Below are positions 24,122 to 32,608 of a DNA stretch of 64,000 nucleotides, piece by piece (the stretch's first letter is position 1; each line of letters starts with the position of its first letter). The position numbers and the translations under genes were made by a program. Source of the DNA: Paraconexibacter antarcticus (GTDB lineage Bacteria > Actinomycetota > Thermoleophilia > Solirubrobacterales > Solirubrobacteraceae); NCBI RefSeq assembly GCF_024220175.1, contig NZ_CP098502.1, forward strand, positions 4,840,514-4,904,513. The letters run 5' to 3'. A model generated the notes under the pieces. The model was not told the origin of the DNA and did not search any database. It saw nothing but the letters and a program-made list of their open reading frames with translations.

Positions 24122-25447
24122 ATGACGTCCAGCACCGACATCACCGAGGGCCTCACGATCGCCTATCAGCCGATGGTCGATCTGCAGACCGGGCGACCGT
24201 GGGCGTACGAGGCGCTCCTGCGCCCAGAGTCGGCCTCGCCGTCCGCGTGGCTTGCGAAGGCCCGCCGCGAGGGCGCCGGCCCGGTGGCCGAGGCGCTGGC
24301 GATCACGCTGGCCCTCCGCGGCGGTCGGCCACCCGGCGGCGCGCTGCTGGCGGTCAACGTCAGCGCCTCAGCGTTGGCCTCCGACGCGGTGCAGCGGATG
24401 CTGCCTCGTGATCTGTCGGGGCTCATCCTGGAGATCACCGAGAACGAGCTCGTGCTGCACGGCTCCTCGATCCAGACCCACTTGGACGACCTCCGTGGCC
24501 GAGGAGCCTTGATCGCGGTCGACGACGCCGGCGCGGGGTACGCGAGCCTCAGGCAGGTGATGCTGCTGCGCCCCGACATCATCAAGCTCGACCGCGAGCT
24601 CGTGTCCGGCGTGCACCTTGACCCGGCGAAGGTTGCGCTCATCGAGGCCCTCAGCCGCTTCGCTGTGCGCACCGGCGCGATGCTCTGCGCCGAGGGCATC
24701 GAGCACGAGGACGAGCTCGCCACGCTCGCCGACCTCGACGTGCCGATCGGCCAGGGCTTCTACCTCGCCCGCCCCCACGCCCGGTGGCCGACCGTCGCGC
24801 CGATGGCCGCGCTGGCCTGCCGGGAGGGCCTGGCCTCGGCGCTGCGCCACGGCGACCGGCCGCTCGGCGACCACGTCCAGATCCTGCAGGAGGCGCTCGC
24901 CGCCCGGCTGAGCAACTGCACCTCCCTCGCAGACCTCAACGCTACCCTTCCCCAGCTGCAGCTGCTGCTGCAAGCCGACGGCCTGAGCATCTCCCGCCTC
25001 GAGGACCCGGGCGGGGACCCCTACCTGCAGACCTGCGCCGGGTCCGTCTGGGAGGACGAGCCCTGCTATCGCGTCGCCGACTACCCGACCACGGGCGCGT
25101 TGCTGCGGACCGGAGACGCCGCCCAGGTCCTGCGTGGGGATACCGGCGCCGACGAGCACGAGCTGCAACTGCTGCACACCAACGGCCTGGCCGCACTGAT
25201 GATGATCCCGCTGCGCGCCTGCGGACAGGCCGTCGGGCTGCTTGAGGTCTTCAGCAGTGAGGACCGGCCCTGGACCCGCCAGCAGCTCACGCTCGCGCGC
25301 ACGGTCGCGCACCATCTCGCCACGCTCCTGCGTCATCTCCCCGCTCACGCTCAGGCGCGAGCGGTCGGGCATTCCGGGCACCCCCGGCTGACCACCTTGC
25401 GGGCGCTTCCCGCTATCGCCGCAAACGACACGACCGGGAAGGCCTGA
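24122..25447 (+). CDS. EAL-domain c-di-GMP phosphodiesterase with GAF domain
   Basis: A 441-residue cytoplasmic protein. The EAL domain spans about residues 10-225 with the signature residues: Glu30 (YEALLRP), Asn79 (AVNVSA), Glu104 (LEITEN), Asp134-Asp135 (VDDAGAGY), Lys155 (IIKLD), Glu191 (AEGIEHE) and Gln211 (IGQGF). All metal and catalytic residues are present, so hydrolysis of c-di-GMP to pGpG is expected. Residues about 255-410 look like a GAF sensory domain. The start could be GTG 24098. The gene lies between two c-di-GMP riboswitches, which its product could switch. Confidence 0.9.
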   Translation: MTSSTDITEGLTIAYQPMVDLQTGRPWAYEALLRPESASPSAWLAKARREGAGPVAEALAITLALRGGRPPGGALLAVNVSASALASDAVQRMLPRDLSGLILEITENELVLHGSSIQTHLDDLRGRGALIAVDDAGAGYASLRQVMLLRPDIIKLDRELVSGVHLDPAKVALIEALSRFAVRTGAMLCAEGIEHEDELATLADLDVPIGQGFYLARPHARWPTVAPMAALACREGLASALRHGDRPLGDHVQILQEALAARLSNCTSLADLNATLPQLQLLLQADGLSISRLEDPGGDPYLQTCAGSVWEDEPCYRVADYPTTGALLRTGDAAQVLRGDTGADEHELQLLHTNGLAALMMIPLRACGQAVGLLEVFSSEDRPWTRQQLTLARTVAHHLATLLRHLPAHAQARAVGHSGHPRLTTLRALPAIAANDTTGKA

Positions 25448-25477
25448 CCCGCCGCCCGAGCCTGTTCGGGCCCGTTG

Positions 25478-25555
25478 ACACCGACCAAAGGCAAACCCGT
25501 CGCGAGGCGGGGACGCAAAGCCAGGGACCTCACCACGGTGAGGCGGCCCAGCCGC
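25478..25555 (+). promoter_or_regulatory. c-di-GMP-I (GEMM-I) riboswitch 2
   Basis: The core is nearly identical to the first copy: AAAGGCAAACCCG, GCGA loop, GGGGACGCAAAGCC, then stem CCTCACC-AC-GGTGAGG and GGCCCAGCC. The 3' end of the aptamer lies about 2 bases before ATG 25558 of the prepilin gene, and there is no separate Shine-Dalgarno. The aptamer itself therefore probably controls translation start of the pilin operon. Confidence 0.9.
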
Positions 25556-25557
25556 TC

Positions 25558-26190
25558 ATGACCCTCCACCCCCCTCCAGCCCCCCACCCTCCATCCACCC
25601 GCCGTCGTGATGAGGCCGGCTTCACGCTCGTCGAGCTCCTCGTCACGATGCTCGTCGGCGTGGTGATCCTCTTCGCCGTGCTGTCGCTGCTGGACGGCTC
25701 GGCCGTGCACGAACTCGCCGTGGCCGGAAGGGTTGCCGGGACCGACGACGCTGACCAGACGATCGCCCGGATCGGCGACGACGTGCGCCAGAGCTTCGCT
25801 GTCGCCCCGTGGACCAGCAGCCCGACGACGCCGAGCGACACGCTCGATCTGCAGGTGCTGACCCGCCAGTCGGACGGGGCGATCGCGCTTCACACGATCC
25901 GGTGGGACTGCGCCGCGCCCGCCGGTGCCGCGACGTGGGCATGCGTACGACGTGACCTCACTGCCGGGACTGCCGACCAGCCGGCCCCGGGGCAGTTCAC
26001 CGTCTCCGGGGTCAGCGCGTTCACCGTGCTCGCCCCCGTCAGCGGGGCCGGCGGGCTGCCGAGCGTCCGGGTGCGGCTGTCGGCGCCGATCGCCTCGCGG
26101 CCGGCCACCGTCGACTTCGACACGACGTTCGTGCCGCGCAACTGCCAGACCATCCCGCTGACCGTCGGGAGTGACTGCCCATGGCCATGA
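25558..26190 (+). CDS. Type IV prepilin-like protein (PilW/PulJ type)
   Basis: A 210-residue protein with a prepilin leader ending RRRDEAG and the mature N terminus FTLVELLVTMLVGVV, the class III cleavage motif with Glu at +5. The body is a pseudopilin-like domain with Cys pairs. It is the first gene of three overlapping prepilin genes (overlap of 10 bases with the next) downstream of a c-di-GMP riboswitch. It is expected to be a minor pilin that initiates or tips a type IV pilus, cleaved by a prepilin peptidase encoded elsewhere. Confidence 0.85.
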   Translation: MTLHPPPAPHPPSTRRRDEAGFTLVELLVTMLVGVVILFAVLSLLDGSAVHELAVAGRVAGTDDADQTIARIGDDVRQSFAVAPWTSSPTTPSDTLDLQVLTRQSDGAIALHTIRWDCAAPAGAATWACVRRDLTAGTADQPAPGQFTVSGVSAFTVLAPVSGAGGLPSVRVRLSAPIASRPATVDFDTTFVPRNCQTIPLTVGSDCPWP

Positions 26191-27539
26191 GACGCGTCCG
26201 GGGTGAGGCGGGGTTCGGGCTGATCGAGGTGCTCGTCTCGATGCTCGTCCTCGGCCTCGGGATCCTCCCGGCCTACGAGGTGTTCACCCGCGGGCACCAG
26301 ACCGCCGCGACCTCGCAGAACATCCAGATCGCCTCCGACGTGGGCACTGCGGCGATCGAGCAGCTCCGCGCCCGGCCGTGGTCGACGCTCAGCACCGCCG
26401 CCGTCCGCCACACCGCCCCGCCCGCCGATGCGGTGGATCCCGGCCGCGTGAGCAACGGCTCCTACACGTTCACCGACAGCACCGGCACCCAGGTCACCGA
26501 GCCGCTGGTGCCGTACTCCACGGACCCGACGGCACCGGCGGATTACGAGCGCTTCGTGGTGCAGACCGACAAGGGTCCTCGGACGTTCGATGTGTGGCGC
26601 ATTGTCAGTTACCGCCAGGAGAGCTGCCCGGTCCTTGACCTCAGCCGGCTCGCGGACACCATCACCAGCGTCCAGGCCGCGATCGCCGCGCTCACCGCCT
26701 CCAGCGGAACCCAGAACTTCCTCTACCAGCTCGTCGGGAGCACCGGCACCGGCGGCCTCTTGGCGAAGATCGTGACCGACACCACCGGTGCGCAGGCCAA
26801 GCTCACCTCGACGGTGCTGGCCCTGCTCGGATCAACGCTCGGCGCCAAGACGCAGGCCGCGCTCAGCACGAGCCTGGATGCGATCCAGGGCGGGACGGCG
26901 CCACTGCAGACCGCGGTCGCCGGGCTGCGCAGCGCGCTCACCAGCCTCTCAAGCGGCCTTGACCCGCTACGGCAGAAACTCACCGCGGGAACCACCACAG
27001 CGGGACTCACCGGCACGCGCGTTGATCTGTGCCAGCTCCCGGACAGCACCACCCTCCCGGACCTGCGCGACCTCGCCGCCATCAGCCAGGCGCTCCCGAC
27101 CCTCACCACCCAGCTCGCCACCCTGACCTCGACCTCGACGACGCTGGATCAGAAGGTCACCGACCTCTCGAGCTCGCTCGATAACGTGGTGCTCGGCGTG
27201 GCCGACAGCCTGCTGAGCACGATCTCCTCCCAGGACGACGCGGTCACCGCCGCGGCCGGCTCGGTCACGCTCAGCGGCAGCCTCGGCGTCAGCGCCGCCG
27301 ACGGGCGCACCGTCACCGCGACCGTGAGCACCCAGACGAGCGTCGACCTCGGCACGCTCGCCAGCACCCAGACCGACCGCGCGAGCGCGCTGCTCGCCGT
27401 GCTGAACACCGGCAGCGCCCACAACACCGTGCGCGTCAGCATCGCCGTCCGGCCCGTCTCAAGCAGCCCCGACATCGGGCCCCGCAACTACATCTGGCTG
27501 ACCACCGTCATCACCAACCCCGACGCCCACCTGTTATGA
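26181..27539 (+). CDS. Large minor prepilin (PilV-like) with helical repeat insert
   Basis: A 452-residue protein with leader GEAG and mature start FGLIEVLVSMLVLGLGILPA, a prepilin N terminus of the PilV/PulI type. The middle (about residues 145-385) is a long Ser/Thr/Leu-rich helical region (LTSTVLALLGSTLGAKTQAA, LSTSLDAIQGG and similar), much larger than usual minor pilins. The C terminus returns to beta strands. It overlaps both neighbours by 4-10 bases. The insert may act as an extended tip or adhesin. That is inference. Confidence 0.82.
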   Translation: MAMRRVRGEAGFGLIEVLVSMLVLGLGILPAYEVFTRGHQTAATSQNIQIASDVGTAAIEQLRARPWSTLSTAAVRHTAPPADAVDPGRVSNGSYTFTDSTGTQVTEPLVPYSTDPTAPADYERFVVQTDKGPRTFDVWRIVSYRQESCPVLDLSRLADTITSVQAAIAALTASSGTQNFLYQLVGSTGTGGLLAKIVTDTTGAQAKLTSTVLALLGSTLGAKTQAALSTSLDAIQGGTAPLQTAVAGLRSALTSLSSGLDPLRQKLTAGTTTAGLTGTRVDLCQLPDSTTLPDLRDLAAISQALPTLTTQLATLTSTSTTLDQKVTDLSSSLDNVVLGVADSLLSTISSQDDAVTAAAGSVTLSGSLGVSAADGRTVTATVSTQTSVDLGTLASTQTDRASALLAVLNTGSAHNTVRVSIAVRPVSSSPDIGPRNYIWLTTVITNPDAHLL

Positions 27540-28264
27540 CCCGCAGGCCCACGTCCTCGAGCACTGATGCGGGGTTCACGATGGTCGCGACGATGATCGT
27601 CCTGTCGATCGTGCTGCTGCTCGCCGGGACCGCGATCGCCGTCGCCGTCTCCGGCCTGCAGCGAGCGACCCCCGCCCGCGACAGCGAGAAGGCCCAGGCC
27701 GCCGCCGATGCCGGCGCCGACATCGCCGGCTACCGCATGAGCAAGACCCTGATCGCCCCCGAGAGCGACGGCCTGCTCGGCCTCGCCACCGGCACGCTGC
27801 GCACCCTCGGCTGCGTCGGCGTGCAGATGAACGACGCCAGCACCACCAGCATCCCCGCCCAGCCCGCCACCACCGCGACCGTCAGCACCCCGCTGGCCAC
27901 CCTCAGCACCACCACCGCCGGGGTCCAGGTCGCGCCGATCTCCGCGGGCAACAACTTCTGCCAGATGACCACTGAGCAGCCCCTCTCCGACGGCGAGTCC
28001 TACCGCTACGCGATCTCCACCACGATCACCCTCCCCAGCACCGTCGCCGCCTCCACGAGCATCCCGGCCGGGCAGCTGATCGTCCGGCAGGTCTCCGCGA
28101 TCGGCCACGCCGGCCACACCTACCGGCGCGTGATCGTCTCCTACTGGCTGAACCTCAGCACCCCTACCCACCCGTTTGTGCGCCGCCACTACACCCGCTG
28201 CCCGCCGCTGCCCGCCGGCGCGACGGACCCCTTTGCCAGCTGCCCCACCAACCCGGGATACTGA
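27536..28264 (+). CDS. Minor prepilin-like protein (PilX type)
   Basis: A 242-residue protein whose N terminus reads STDAG, then FTMVATMIVLSIVLLLAGTA. This is a prepilin-like leader and hydrophobic helix, but with Val-Ala in place of the usual Glu at +5, as in PilX-type minor pilins. Cys pairs occur in the C-terminal domain. It overlaps the preceding gene by 4 bases (ATGA) and ends the riboswitch-controlled operon. Confidence 0.8.
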   Translation: MTRRPTSSSTDAGFTMVATMIVLSIVLLLAGTAIAVAVSGLQRATPARDSEKAQAAADAGADIAGYRMSKTLIAPESDGLLGLATGTLRTLGCVGVQMNDASTTSIPAQPATTATVSTPLATLSTTTAGVQVAPISAGNNFCQMTTEQPLSDGESYRYAISTTITLPSTVAASTSIPAGQLIVRQVSAIGHAGHTYRRVIVSYWLNLSTPTHPFVRRHYTRCPPLPAGATDPFASCPTNPGY

Positions 28265-28337
28265 CCCCGATGCCGACCCGGCGCCTGCACTCGCGCGACT
28301 CGCCCCGTTCGGTGCAGATGCGGACTGACTTCAGCGC

Positions 28338-29936
28338 GTGCGGGGTGTTGTCGATACATGGGACGTGGCCGTGAGCCCACCACACACCCTCCCCTCGCCG
28401 ACGGGCCTGCTCGCCCGGCGCCTACCCGTGCGCTCGAGCGCGGTCCGGGCGGACTGCACGCTGTTCTCGCAGGTCTACCGCGAGCACCATCAGGACCTGT
28501 ACCGGTACATCCGCTCGATCCTCCGCGACCCGGCCGACGCCGAGGATGTCCTGCAGAGTGTGATGGTCAAGGCGATCGTCGCGCTCCAACAGGAGGACCG
28601 CGACTTCGAGCTGCGTCCGTGGCTGTTCCGGATCGCCCACAACGAAGCGATCAACCGCATCCGCCAGCAGCGCCCGACGAGCGAACTGGACACCACACAC
28701 GCCAGCAAGGGCCCGCCGACGAGCGACATGGTCGCCGACCGCGACCGCCTCAAGCAGCTCTGGAGCGACCTGACGCTGCTCCCCGACCGCCAGCGCCAGG
28801 CGCTCGTGCTGCGCGAGCTCAGCGGCCTCTCCCACCAGGAGATCGCCAAGGTCCTGGACTGCGCCCCGACCGTGGTCAAGCAGACGATCTTCGAAGCCCG
28901 CACCGCCCTGGCCGAGCTCGCCGAAGGACGCGCGATGCAGTGCGATGAGATCCAGCGCAAGCTCTCCGACGGCGACGGCCGCGTCCGCCGCGGCCGGCGT
29001 ATGCGCGGCCACCTCGCAAGCTGCTCCGCCTGCCGTCACTTCGACCTCGCGCTCACCGCACGGCCCCAGGAGCTCGGCGCCCTCTTCCCCGTTCTGCCCG
29101 TTGCCGCGAGCGCGGCGCTGCTCGGCCACCTCTTCCACACCGGCGGCGCCGCCGCCAAGGGCGGCGCCCTCACCGCCGGCGCCGGCGGGGCCGCCGGAAC
29201 GACCAGCACCGTCGCCGCCGCCATCACCACCAAGATGGCCGTCCTGGCCGCGACGGGCGTCGCCGCCGCCGGGGCCACCGGCGTCGCGGTCCATCACCAC
29301 GCCACGACCCACCCGGCGCCGCGGACGTCCATCAGCTCCAACGGACCCGCCAACACGGCCGGGCACCGCGCCGCGACCTCCGGTCCTGCAGCCACGCCAC
29401 CGGCGACCGCGGGGACGAGCCGCCGCGCAGCCTCCAGCCGCGCGTCCGGACCGACGACGGCCGGCGGCGACTCGACCCACAACATGCCGCAAGCGCACAA
29501 CAGCGCGACGGGCGCCCCGTCGCAGACCACGGCCGCACATCAGCCCTCCGCGTCGCCGACGAGCGTCCCCGCCGCCCAGCGTCCCGCGCCGACGCGGATA
29601 CGCCCGGTCACCGCGACACCTTCGGCGCCCGCCCCGACGACCGTGACGCGCCCAAATACCGCGACACGTCCGCCGACGAGCACCGGAACGGCAGCAGCGC
29701 CGACGACGACCGCGCGTCCGCTCACCACCACAGGGCCGACCGCCGCACCGACGACACCCACAACCACCGCGCCCGTCCCGTCGTCATCCACAACCACAAC
29801 GCCGACGGCATCTGCGAGCGCCCCGACCACCACTTCCACGACCGCACCGACCACGCCCACCGTCCCGACCAGCGGCGGTGGCAGCGGCACAGCCCCTCGC
29901 TCCGGCCCCGGGGCCGGCGGCACCGCGGCCGGCTGA
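28338..29936 (+). CDS. ECF sigma factor fused to zinc-finger, membrane segment and Ser/Thr/Pro-rich tail
   Basis: A 532-residue protein. Sigma region 2 lies at about residues 44-110 (REHHQDLYRYIRSIL, DAEDVLQSVMVKAI, PWLFRIAHNEAINR) and region 4 at about 148-195 (LPDRQRQALVLRELSGLSHQ). Residues 200-235 resemble an anti-sigma zinc-binding domain (CDEIQRKL then HLASCSACR). A hydrophobic helix follows at about 298-318 and then about 210 residues of Thr/Pro/Ala-rich sequence. Sigma and an anti-sigma-like tail therefore sit in one chain, probably membrane-tethered with the tail outside. The GTG at 28371 is an alternative start. It lies just after the prepilin operon. Confidence 0.85.
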   Translation: MRGVVDTWDVAVSPPHTLPSPTGLLARRLPVRSSAVRADCTLFSQVYREHHQDLYRYIRSILRDPADAEDVLQSVMVKAIVALQQEDRDFELRPWLFRIAHNEAINRIRQQRPTSELDTTHASKGPPTSDMVADRDRLKQLWSDLTLLPDRQRQALVLRELSGLSHQEIAKVLDCAPTVVKQTIFEARTALAELAEGRAMQCDEIQRKLSDGDGRVRRGRRMRGHLASCSACRHFDLALTARPQELGALFPVLPVAASAALLGHLFHTGGAAAKGGALTAGAGGAAGTTSTVAAAITTKMAVLAATGVAAAGATGVAVHHHATTHPAPRTSISSNGPANTAGHRAATSGPAATPPATAGTSRRAASSRASGPTTAGGDSTHNMPQAHNSATGAPSQTTAAHQPSASPTSVPAAQRPAPTRIRPVTATPSAPAPTTVTRPNTATRPPTSTGTAAAPTTTARPLTTTGPTAAPTTPTTTAPVPSSSTTTTPTASASAPTTTSTTAPTTPTVPTSGGGSGTAPRSGPGAGGTAAG

Positions 29937-29978
29937 CCGAGTCCGTCCGCACGGCGTCCCGACGCCCCCCGGGGCCGA

Positions 29979-30833
29979 TCAGGGCGCGAGCAACGTCACG
30001 TGCGCAGTAAACGTCTGCCCGCCGAGCACGACCACGACCCGGAAACGGATCCGCCCTACCCGGCGCAACGCGCGAAGCCCACTCCTGGCGAGCTTGGCCT
30101 TGGCCAGCACGTGGCCCGTCGAGGACGCAATGAACCGCACCGGGCCGACCCGGACTCGCCTGCGGACGGCGCCGACCCTCAGCTGCTTCACGCTGCGCAG
30201 CGCGAACGTCCCGCCGCTCGACGGCGTCGCCCTGAAGCGGTAGCGGAACCGGCCGTGAGCGGACACGCGCAAACGCCGCGGCGAGGAGGCGAACCCGGCC
30301 GTGGGCGAAGGGGTCGTGGTCGCGCCAGCGCCGCCGGTCGTCGTCGATCCACCGGTCGTGCTCGCCTGCCCGCCGGAGGTGGTGGTACTCGTCGTCGGCG
30401 AGGTCGTTGTGCTCGTGGTCGTCGTGCCCCCGGTCGACGTTGACGTGGTGCCAGTGCTCGTTGTCGTGGTGCTCGCCGCCTGCACGATGACCGTGCCGGT
30501 CATCCGCGGGTGGACCTCGCAGTAGAAGCCGAAACTCCCGGCACTCGCGAACGTCCGGTCGTACGTCCACGAGGAGCTCAGCGGCGTGACCGCCGCGGCC
30601 TCACCGTCGAAGCGCAGGTTGTGCGTGCCGTCATCGGTGTCGGAGAAGTGCACCGTGTCGCCCGCGGTGACGGTGACGGTGCTCGGACTCCAGGTGTTCG
30701 AGCTCGTCGCGCGAATGGTTGGCGTGGAGGCGAGCGCCGGCAGCACCGCGCAGGCAAACCCGAGCACCGCGACGACCACAAGCACCGGCCAGGACCGAAA
30801 GCGGCCGACGTCATCAGACCGAGAGAACGACAT
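29979..30833 (-). CDS. Secreted cupredoxin (plastocyanin-like) with Thr-rich linker
   Basis: A 284-residue exported protein. After a signal peptide, residues about 38-118 form a cupredoxin: TWSPSTVTVTAGDTVHFSD, GTHNLRF (first His), FGFYCEVHPRMTG (Cys, His, Met), which gives a complete type 1 copper site. A linker of about 60 Thr/Ser residues follows, then a beta-rich domain of about 100 residues with many Arg and Val. It converges on the ECF gene with a 42-base gap holding a small GGCGTC/GACGCC palindrome. It lies 101 bases after a sedolisin gene. Electron transfer or copper binding outside the membrane is expected. Confidence 0.85.
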   Translation of the reverse strand: MSFSRSDDVGRFRSWPVLVVVAVLGFACAVLPALASTPTIRATSSNTWSPSTVTVTAGDTVHFSDTDDGTHNLRFDGEAAAVTPLSSSWTYDRTFASAGSFGFYCEVHPRMTGTVIVQAASTTTTSTGTTSTSTGGTTTTSTTTSPTTSTTTSGGQASTTGGSTTTGGAGATTTPSPTAGFASSPRRLRVSAHGRFRYRFRATPSSGGTFALRSVKQLRVGAVRRRVRVGPVRFIASSTGHVLAKAKLARSGLRALRRVGRIRFRVVVVLGGQTFTAHVTLLAP

Positions 30834-30892
30834 ATCCCCTCAACAACGCCGAGCACCCAACGTTGGAAGGATTTCCCGCGATCAACAGGCGC

Positions 30893-30922
30893 CGGCGGTG
30901 CCCGGTACGCCGGGCGCCGCCG
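30893..30922. terminator. 13-bp hairpin after sedolisin gene
   Basis: The arms CGGCGGTGCCCGG (30893-30905) and CCGGGCGCCGCCG (30910-30922) pair over 13 positions with one G-U wobble and a 4-base loop. It sits 13 bases beyond the stop of the minus-strand protease gene and so probably ends its transcript. No strong U-run is present. Confidence 0.6.
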
Positions 30923-30934
30923 ACACGGTCGGTG

Positions 30935-32113
30935 CTAGAACGCGCCCACGCCGTTGGGGGTGCCGAGGCCGGTCGGGCCGTCGAAGCCGGTCGTCGCGGT
31001 GCAGAGGTAGCTCCCGCCGCAGGTGCCGTTGCTCCCCGAGGTCACGTCGAACAGATCGCTCGTGTGGAGGTACGGGTAGGAGCCGTCGCTGACCGTGTTG
31101 CCCGCGAGGGCGTACACCCCGGCGATCACGGGCGCCGACACGCTCGTGCCGCCGAACACGAGCCAGCCACCCGATCCGCGGAAGGAGTCGTAGACCGCCA
31201 CGCCGGTGTTGGGGTCGGCGACCGCCGAGACATCCGCGACCGTCCGCTTCGAGCAGCCGGTGTCCTTCTGCCACGAGGGCTTGGCGATGTACGCCGAGCA
31301 GCCGCTGCCGGCGCCCGACCAGGCCGTCTCGGCCCAGCCCCGGGTGCTCGCGACCTTCTTCAGCGACGTGCCGCCGACGGCGGTGACGTACTGCGAGGCG
31401 GCGGGGAACTCCACGCCGTACCCGTTGTCACCCGAAGACACCGTGACGGCGATCCCGGGGTGGTTGTAGTGGGACTGGTCGGTGACCTCGGAGGCGTACT
31501 CGCTGCCGCCGTAGCTGTTGGAGATCGTGGAGGCCCCAAGCGCCGCGGCGGTGTCGACCGCCGTGCTCAGGTTGGCGAAGCTGTTGGTCTTGGCCTCGAC
31601 CAGCAGGATCTTGCAATTCGGGCAGACCGCCGACGCCATGTCCACGTCAAGCGAGATCTCCTGCGCCCACCCGCCGTCAGCACGGGGGTAGGAGCCCTGC
31701 ACCCCGGCCTGGTTGACCTTCTTGAAGCAACCGTTTGCGGTCGTGCACGCAGGCAGCCCGTACTGCGCCCGGTACACGGCGAGGTCGGACTCCGCGTTCG
31801 GATCGTCGTAGGCATCGACGATCGCGATCGTCCGCCCCCCACCCGCACCCGCAGCCGCCGTCGCCAATGCGTAGGCGGACTGCAGATCGGCCGGTCCGAA
31901 CCCGGACGGCGTCGCCGTGGCCAGCGGCGCACCCGACGCGTCGGTGACGACCTGGGAGTCACAGTGCGCAAAGCCCGACGGCGCACCCGGGCAGACCGCC
32001 TTGTGCGCCACCCCCTGCGCCGACGGCGCCGCGACCGCGGCCGAAGCCGAGGCCAAGAAGAGAACGGCTACGGCTACGGCCGTACGGCCGGCACAGCGAG
32101 CGGTGGAAAGCAT
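30935..32113 (-). CDS. Sedolisin-like (S53) serine-carboxyl protease, secreted
   Basis: A 392-residue protein with signal peptide (about 1-29). The sedolisin/kumamolisin pattern is seen in IAIVDAYDDPNAESDL, AQEISLDVDMA (catalytic Glu152 and Asp156), SSGDNGYG (oxyanion Asp229) and FGGTSVSAPV (catalytic Ser324). There is no long N-terminal prosegment, unlike classic S53 enzymes. Several cysteine pairs suggest disulfides. A paralogue with a longer C terminus lies at 34274. ATG 32113 was chosen because it starts the signal peptide. Confidence 0.85.
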   Translation of the reverse strand: MLSTARCAGRTAVAVAVLFLASASAAVAAPSAQGVAHKAVCPGAPSGFAHCDSQVVTDASGAPLATATPSGFGPADLQSAYALATAAAGAGGGRTIAIVDAYDDPNAESDLAVYRAQYGLPACTTANGCFKKVNQAGVQGSYPRADGGWAQEISLDVDMASAVCPNCKILLVEAKTNSFANLSTAVDTAAALGASTISNSYGGSEYASEVTDQSHYNHPGIAVTVSSGDNGYGVEFPAASQYVTAVGGTSLKKVASTRGWAETAWSGAGSGCSAYIAKPSWQKDTGCSKRTVADVSAVADPNTGVAVYDSFRGSGGWLVFGGTSVSAPVIAGVYALAGNTVSDGSYPYLHTSDLFDVTSGSNGTCGGSYLCTATTGFDGPTGLGTPNGVGAF

Positions 32114-32515
32114 GAACACCTCAGGGTGGAAACCACGGCACAGACCCAGCGACCGGCACCGACAATCATCGGCAGAAACGGTACCGCGCTTGAGCCCAAC
32201 TGCCGGCGCGTTACCGACGCAGGGTGGAACGGCGCAGTGAGCGGCTCCGCCGGCGGTGAGGTGCGCGGCGCCGGAGAAGACCGGGACGAACACATCCGGG
32301 GCCGTCCGGGTCGCAGCGCCCTGGCCCCTACGTGCCTGACCATCACCAATGTCAGCTGCACGCTGGTGCTGATTGAGGTCCTGCGGATCACTTGCGCCGT
32401 TGCGGGCGGCGGAGACGGGACTCGACTCGACCGCGACCTATCGGCGGCGGTACGGCGGCGAGGAGGAGACCAAGGTTGCCGTCCGCTGCAGTAGCTTGCT
32501 GAAGACACTCATACA
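32114..32515. other. 402-base divergent intergenic region with a dispersed repeat
   Basis: This stretch separates the sedolisin start from the thiC riboswitch and should carry promoters in both directions. It contains copy A of a 39-base repeat (32237-32275), annotated separately. I see no coding gene in it. Confidence 0.45.
32237..32275 (+). repeat. Dispersed 39-base repeat, copy A
   Basis: It begins GTGAGCGGCTCCGCCGGCG and ends GCGCGGCGCCGGA. It matches copy B at 39430-39468 at about 35 of 39 positions. CCGGCG and CGCCGG can pair around the central GTGAGGTGCGCGG. Unlike copy B it lacks the outer right-hand arm. Function unknown. Confidence 0.6.
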
Positions 32516-32602
32516 TCCCGGGGGGTCCCTGTCCAGGGGCTGAGAGGGCGCTTGCAAGCGCCGACCCGACGAACCTGATCTGGCTCATACCAGCGAAGGG
32601 AG
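32516..32602 (+). promoter_or_regulatory. TPP riboswitch (THI element) of thiC
   Basis: Conserved THI-box parts are present: GGGGCTGAGA, a GGCGCTTGCAAGCGCC hairpin, GACCCGACGAACCTGATC, TGGCTCATACCAGCG and AAGGGAGGA. The 3' end carries the ribosome-binding site AGGGAGG, 7 bases before the thiC ATG at 32609. Thiamin pyrophosphate binding should hide it and lower thiC translation. Confidence 0.95.
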
Positions 32603-32608
32603 GACCAC

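Noticed and set aside
30301..30480. Repetitive Thr-rich stretch as a DNA repeat
   Set aside because: It is explained by the Thr/Ser linker codons of the cupredoxin gene on the minus strand.
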